Assembly: GCA_027422505.1 (NCBI GenBank)
Contig: JAPQWV010000002.1
Span: 21,832,001-21,896,000, forward strand
DNA from: Craterostigma plantagineum
Taxonomy: Eukaryota; Streptophyta; Magnoliopsida; Lamiales; Linderniaceae
Direction: 5' to 3'
Length of the DNA stretch: 64,000 nt
Below, piece after piece: positions 59,758 through 64,000 of the stretch (the first letter of the stretch is position 1; every line of letters starts with the position of its first letter). The notes below the pieces were generated by a model. It made no database searches. It was not told the origin of the DNA and saw only the letters and a list, made by a program, of their open reading frames with translations. The position numbers were made by a program, and so were the translations under genes.

Positions 59758-60310
59758 TAGACATGCCCAACCGCCAACTAGCCGGGGCCGGTTGACGGTT
59801 AGCCGCCCCCGGTTGATGGTTAGACTAACCGGCGGTTGACTAACCGCCGGTTACGGTTGACCGACGGTTTACCGCCGGGTTAGTCAATTTTGTTTTTGAA
59901 TTCAGGTATGATCAAATGTTCGGTATATTATTTGGTCGAATTATGTATCGAAATGTAATATATAATTTGTAAGACACTTATGAAAAATGTATTACAACAT
60001 TTTACGAATAAAATGTACTACAAAATTTTAATTGAACCAATGACAATACAATACATTAAATTAAAACAAAATATGCTGAGAAGTTTTCTTTTCAGTCTCC
60101 ATCCGATCCGAATCTGATCTCGTCAAATCTTGAAGTATCGGACTTCAGAAAGTACAGGCGAGAAAGCAGCGAATGAGCTATGGAGCCGTGACGAATCAAG
60201 TATGATCCGTCAAGGCATGCATAGCTCACAAGTTGCTAACTCGCATGCACTTACCGAAGCGGCAAAGTCCCTCTCCTTCGAAATCTTCTTCCCTTTGAAA
60301 AAAATACGTA
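59758..60310 (-). mobile_element. Possible 3' end region of a decayed hAT transposon
   Basis: TAGACATGCCCAACCG resembles a hAT end and is followed by a 'ccggcggttgactaaccg' GC-rich repeat block (59780-59880). I could not find the opposite end or the 8-bp duplication, so its link to the transposase relic 360 bp to the right is inferred from proximity. Confidence 0.4.
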
Positions 60311-60359
60311 AATATTAGAATAGATGTTTAATAAAAAAGAATAAAATTTAATTAAAGAG

Positions 60360-60640
60360 TATATTTTTCGGGCTTCGTCGTCGCTCATAATAAGCTTGTG
60401 CAAATATTGATGTACCTGAAAATAAGAATTATTAGTTAAAAACGTTACAAATATTTAAAATTAAAAACGTTAATACGACGAGAGATGGATACTTATCTTT
60501 TTCGGGGTTCGTCACCGTAATTGGCTTCTGCAAATCTTGAAGTACCTGAAAATAACAATTCATTAGTTAGCGATAAACATAACAATTATTTTTATCAAAA
60601 CAAATATAAGAGATGAATACTTATCTTTTTTCGGTTTGTT
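60360..60640 (-). repeat. Two imperfect direct repeats with exon-like edges
   Basis: Units near 60369-60485 and 60495-60630 share 'ttcg(g)..cttctgcaaat.ttga.gtacctgaaaataa' and 'gatg.atacttatcttttt'. On the - strand each begins after TTTTCAG, as an acceptor would, and reads 16-20 codons. This could be a duplicated small exon of the hAT gene. Confidence 0.4.
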
Positions 60641-60670
60641 GATGTGGAGTCCACACCTCGCCGAATGTCT

Positions 60671-61091
60671 CTAGTACTCGCTGCCGCCGTTGCCGCCGCT
60701 TGTCTCGATGCCGGTGGTGTCATTGAAAATGTCGTCGAGCGAGTAGCTGTTCGGGTCATCTTGGGTGCGATACTCGGCTCGAGTCCAATCATCGAGAAGA
60801 CGTTGGTACTCGAGGTTGTCGTCACCCAAGTTCGAATGCTTTTCGCTCGCCCATGCCAAAAGCATGCTCCACCGCGACGGTCGAAACCGGGACGGTAAGG
60901 ATCTCCCGAGCGATCCTCGCCAATGTTGGATACGTTGGCGACACCCTCGACCACCATCTAAGGACGTAGAAGCTATCGTCGTCCTCGAACTCAAAAGTCG
61001 TCGACATGAAGTTATCGAGTTCTATGTAGGGGTTTGGGAGGACCTTGAATACTTGTTTGCATTGAGGATGTCGTAGTATTCGGCTAATCAT
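60671..61091 (-). pseudogene. hAT transposase C-terminal dimerisation domain relic
   Basis: The - strand frame 61091-60822 reads FEFEDDDSFYVLRWWSRVSP, then YPTLARIAREILTVPVST and VAVEHAFGMG. This is the characteristic hAT dimerisation block (WW..YP.L...A..IL..PVSTVA.E..F). After a frameshift near 60830 the second frame ends with NLEYQRLLDDWTRAEYRTQ, the usual C-terminal 'DW' segment. The N-terminal BED zinc finger and the catalytic DDE parts are missing from the window. Confidence 0.8.
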
Positions 61092-61388
61092 GAAGATCGA
61101 CTACTATTAGAACTAGATTGACCGCGACCCAATCCCGATCGAGGTGGATTATGACCAAAATGGGGCATATACTCTTTAAAGAGATCCTTTAAAGAGTCAT
61201 ACGCTCGATCAAGTACGCTCTTCCAGTAAATCTATCGATTGTACGACCCAATGATATCTTCAAATAGTAGCATTCTAGTTAATCTACCCGTACCCTCTAA
61301 ACGCCATCTCAGATCCAATATCTTTGCTATAAGGAAGATCTCAGGTAATGATATCATCACGCGGTGTACTAATGAAAAGTGCGACAAG
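61092..61388. other. Remnant sequence between the hAT relic and the gypsy LTR
   Basis: May include decayed upstream hAT coding sequence, but no frame or motif is convincing. Confidence 0.4.
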
Positions 61389-62879
61389 TGATAATATAAA
61401 ACGAATACCTAATTACTATCACCAACGTGCGATAGACAGTGGACCTATCGTTTGTAGTCCATTAAAGTAAACGAGTATCGAACACAAGGAATAAATTAAG
61501 TACAGTAGTGACCTATCGACTCGATATTTAGCTTAAATAAAATACGCACATGGTTTTATGAATTAACCTAACAGATCGCTTCTAACTCAACTAAAGATTC
61601 AAAGAACGCGCCTAAACTGATGTGAGAACTTTCAGATAATAGAGATGTGCTCGGGATTCGAATCCCGCTAGGTACTATCGGCTAAGACAATGAATTATCG
61701 CTCCTACATGATTCTGACTAGATCGCAGTAATTTCCTACCCGCTCACGAGTTTGCTGTCTCCCTAAACGCTCGCGGGGATCTAAAATTCAGTAATTACTA
61801 ACGGCGAGGATCGAGTATTTTCTTTCGCCCTATACTCGAATCATATCTTCTACGAACAGCCTAAACATTGTTTAGCTGTCGCCCTAAACGTTTTTTTTCA
61901 CATGATCACTTTAACACATAGACATATTAAATCGACGAAACAATTTCATAGGTAGATAAATAGTCATAAACGCGAGTCACGATAAACATATGTCTTAATT
62001 ACGAAATAAACTACCGTTCACCTAATCCCAAGCACATAGGGAATTTAGCTACTCATAGTAGATGAGAAAACAACGAAAGAAATAGAGAACATAGAAGGAA
62101 GACTCATGATTTTGAATACTGACGAATTAGAGATGCTAGCGTGATGAATCTTCGTTCTTCGTTCAATTGGGCGTGATTGCGTCGTTGATTCGTCTCTCGC
62201 GTTCCAGGATGTCTTTATGTGTTCTTTGCTGGTCTTTTTCATCTCTTGAGGGTTTAGGGTTAGTATCTGATAAGCGTCCCCTCTTTCTGAGTCGAATTGG
62301 GCTTTAATACTGATTTTCGTAACGGTCACGGCCTGGGACATGGGCCGTCACACCATCGCCTCACGTCTCGTTACTTTCTGCCATGCGTAACGGCCAAGTG
62401 GATGACATGTCACGGCCGTGACTGCCTTCGCTTCAATTCTCTGCCTAATGTCACGGCCAAGTGCATGACATGTCACGACCGTGACATCCTCTAGTATACC
62501 CTTCGAAGCTTGCTGCCCGGCGTCACGGCCTAGTGCAATTTGGATCACGGCCGTGACGTTCTCCACTGTAGTATTCTGTCCCTTGTCACGGCCTGGTGCA
62601 CTATGTGTCACGGCCGTGACCTTCACCAGTGTGTCATGTTTCGCCTCTGCCTAGTGTCACGGCCTGGTGCAAGGAATGTCACGGTCGTGACCTTATTCTG
62701 ATTTCTTCATACTTGCTCCGTTTTGCCTCGTTTTCGCTCCATTTTGGCTCGAGAGCCATCCTAAGGTCCTTTAACATTAAAAGAAGTGTAAATAGGGCAA
62801 ACAATTGCATAAATTGATGGTTAGAGCTCTATATAACCCAATTAAATACTACGATAAAAGCATTGAAATACGTTTATCA
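61389..62879 (-). repeat. 3' LTR of a Tat/Ogre-like Ty3-gypsy element
   Basis: On the - strand the LTR starts TGATAAACGTATTTCAATGC directly after a PPT (TGTGGGGAGG) and the 'TTGAGGACAAGCAAATGC' motif found before the 3' LTR in plant Tat elements. The far end, ..TTTTATATTATCA at 61389, is the best TG..CA boundary I see. The other LTR is outside the window, so the length (about 1.49 kb) and the TSD cannot be confirmed. Confidence 0.65.
62320..62695. repeat. Tandem array of TCACGGCCGTGA-containing units
   Basis: About six diverged units of roughly 60-65 bp, each with 'gtcacggcc(t/a)..gtgca' followed by the near-perfect palindrome TCACGGCCGTGA. It is GC-rich inside an otherwise AT-rich LTR. Confidence 0.85.
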
Positions 62880-62893
62880 AACCTCCCCACACG
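62880..62893 (-). other. Polypurine tract of the gypsy element
   Basis: CGTGTGGGGAGGTT on the - strand adjoins the LTR start. Confidence 0.75.
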
Positions 62894-64000
62894 TAAGCAT
62901 TTGCTTGTCCTCAAGTGAATTAGAAGTTAGAGAAGGCATGAAATCAAGATAACGGCACGATTGTTCGCAATTTATCATCAAAGCTAGAAAGCACGAAACG
63001 GAATCAAGCGAACAATCATGGACATCACACTAATGACTTGCACTTGTCGACCTAAACTTCCTTTGCACTGCCAATCGAGACTCATACCTCACAGGGATCC
63101 GCTCAAAACCACTCAGTGTATAGGCTAGCATATAGTGAATCGCTCAATTCGTGCACTAGTCTTACCCCTACCATAAACTTGCAAGCTAATCGCATCTCTA
63201 CTACTTAAAGTGGCAAGCATAAATCTGATGGTTTTTTCAGGTCGAAACGGGTCGAATATTCATGAAACGACAAGCATGTAATGAACACGTAATCTTAGTG
63301 TTAGGACACGTAAGCGAAAAATATCAAAGAACATAGCTGATCAAACTGACAGTCACATGCCCCAACATAAGACTCAACATTCTCGCTCTGAAATCCTAGA
63401 CTTTTCTGGCCCCCTCTCAACTCAATTTCCTTTCATTTTCTGCCCTTTCACCTTAATTACGCTCTAATTTTGTGCACTGCCCTTATTCCCTAAAAACATC
63501 AAGGTTCGGCTTGTTTCGCAAAGAATACATCGTCACAGAGAATGCCGTGTACCTAGGGATACTTATTACCAAAACCTATATCTTGCCAAAGGGTTACGAG
63601 CAGGCTTATGAAAGGGATCGGGTCATTTCAGAAAACGGTCAAGTAGGATCTAGTCATTTCACGAATAGCAGAGAAGAACATTAAATCAGATATTGAAACA
63701 ATAACCCTCAAGTTCGACTTCTGCTCTATTCATCTCTAGAGGCTTATTCGGGTCAGTGACTTCTATAATTTACGAGGAAAGCAAACAAATAGGCTCAGAC
63801 TCAAAGTGGCTAACTAAAGGGATTAGTCATGGTAGGGAATTTGGTCATGGACTTAATTCCTAACGCCCTCATCATTTTCATGCTAACACACCAGAAATAG
63901 TTTCAACACGCATCAGACAGGCAATTTCTAGGGAGATATAAACTAGGCACGTCACACAACCAAGAAAATGAGCATAAGCTCGTCAGGCTCAAACTCTCAC
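62894..64000 (-). mobile_element. Interior 3' region of the gypsy element (continues past the window)
   Basis: Non-coding on both strands apart from a 70-codon frame at 63472-63684 that I do not recognise. Tat-group elements commonly have long untranslated DNA here; the pol genes should lie to the right of the window. Confidence 0.55.

Noticed and set aside
61640..61690. Possible tRNA around the palindrome gggattcgaatccc
   Set aside because: It lies inside the gypsy LTR; the palindrome is symmetrical and no matching acceptor stem is present on either strand.
62320..62695. CRISPR-like array
   Set aside because: Units are tandem and diverged without unique spacers, and this is a plant LTR.

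Overview
This window looks like nuclear DNA of a flowering plant, probably a eudicot. It is AT-rich, has spliced genes with GT-AG introns, and is full of plant-type mobile elements: Ty1-copia including a Sirevirus, a Tat-like Ty3-gypsy LTR, a plant L1, and Stowaway, Tourist, hAT and Mutator-type miniature elements. I cannot name the species.

Only three host genes are supported, all between 41 and 50 kb. They are a gibberellin 2-oxidase (+ strand, 3 exons, 357 aa), a calcyclin-binding/Siah-interacting (CacyBP/SIP) protein gene (- strand, 5 exons, with an apparent one-base frameshift in exon 1), and an ArfGAP-C2 protein of the AGD11/12/13 type (- strand, 8 coding exons, 320 aa, frame intact). 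The first two are convergent. They are surrounded by miniature elements, two of them in sensitive places: a Stowaway in the GA2ox promoter and a 424-bp foldback element inside an AGD intron.

Layout: 0-2.9 kb holds LTR and MITE debris. 2.99-10.68 kb is a badly decayed Ty1-copia element split by an antisense 5'-truncated LINE with its own target-site duplication (TSD). 11.2-11.7 kb is a Tourist-like MITE. 12,628-25,909 is a Sirevirus-type Ty1-copia element with 1.64-kb LTRs and TSD GAAAT. Its interior carries a 2.69-kb direct tandem duplication running from the integrase/RT linker into the extra 3' ('env-like') ORF. 28-40 kb is gene-free and dense in small elements: a Mutator deletion derivative, GC-rich hAT MITEs, a 519-bp TRIM, and three copies of a GGTAC-rich family with 9-bp TSDs. 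41-50 kb holds the three genes. 51,034-56,666 is a young, complete copia element (TSD ACTGC) on the - strand just upstream of the AGD gene. 57-61 kb has two more hAT MITEs and a hAT transposase C-terminal relic. 61.4 kb to the end is the 3' LTR and flanking interior of a Tat/Ogre-like Ty3-gypsy element that continues beyond the window.

No coordinated gene system is visible. The interest lies in the transposon archaeology: about fifteen insertions have termini and TSDs that can be read directly, with several nested pairs giving a relative order of events. Many frame breaks fall in homopolymer runs, so some may be assembly errors rather than biology.
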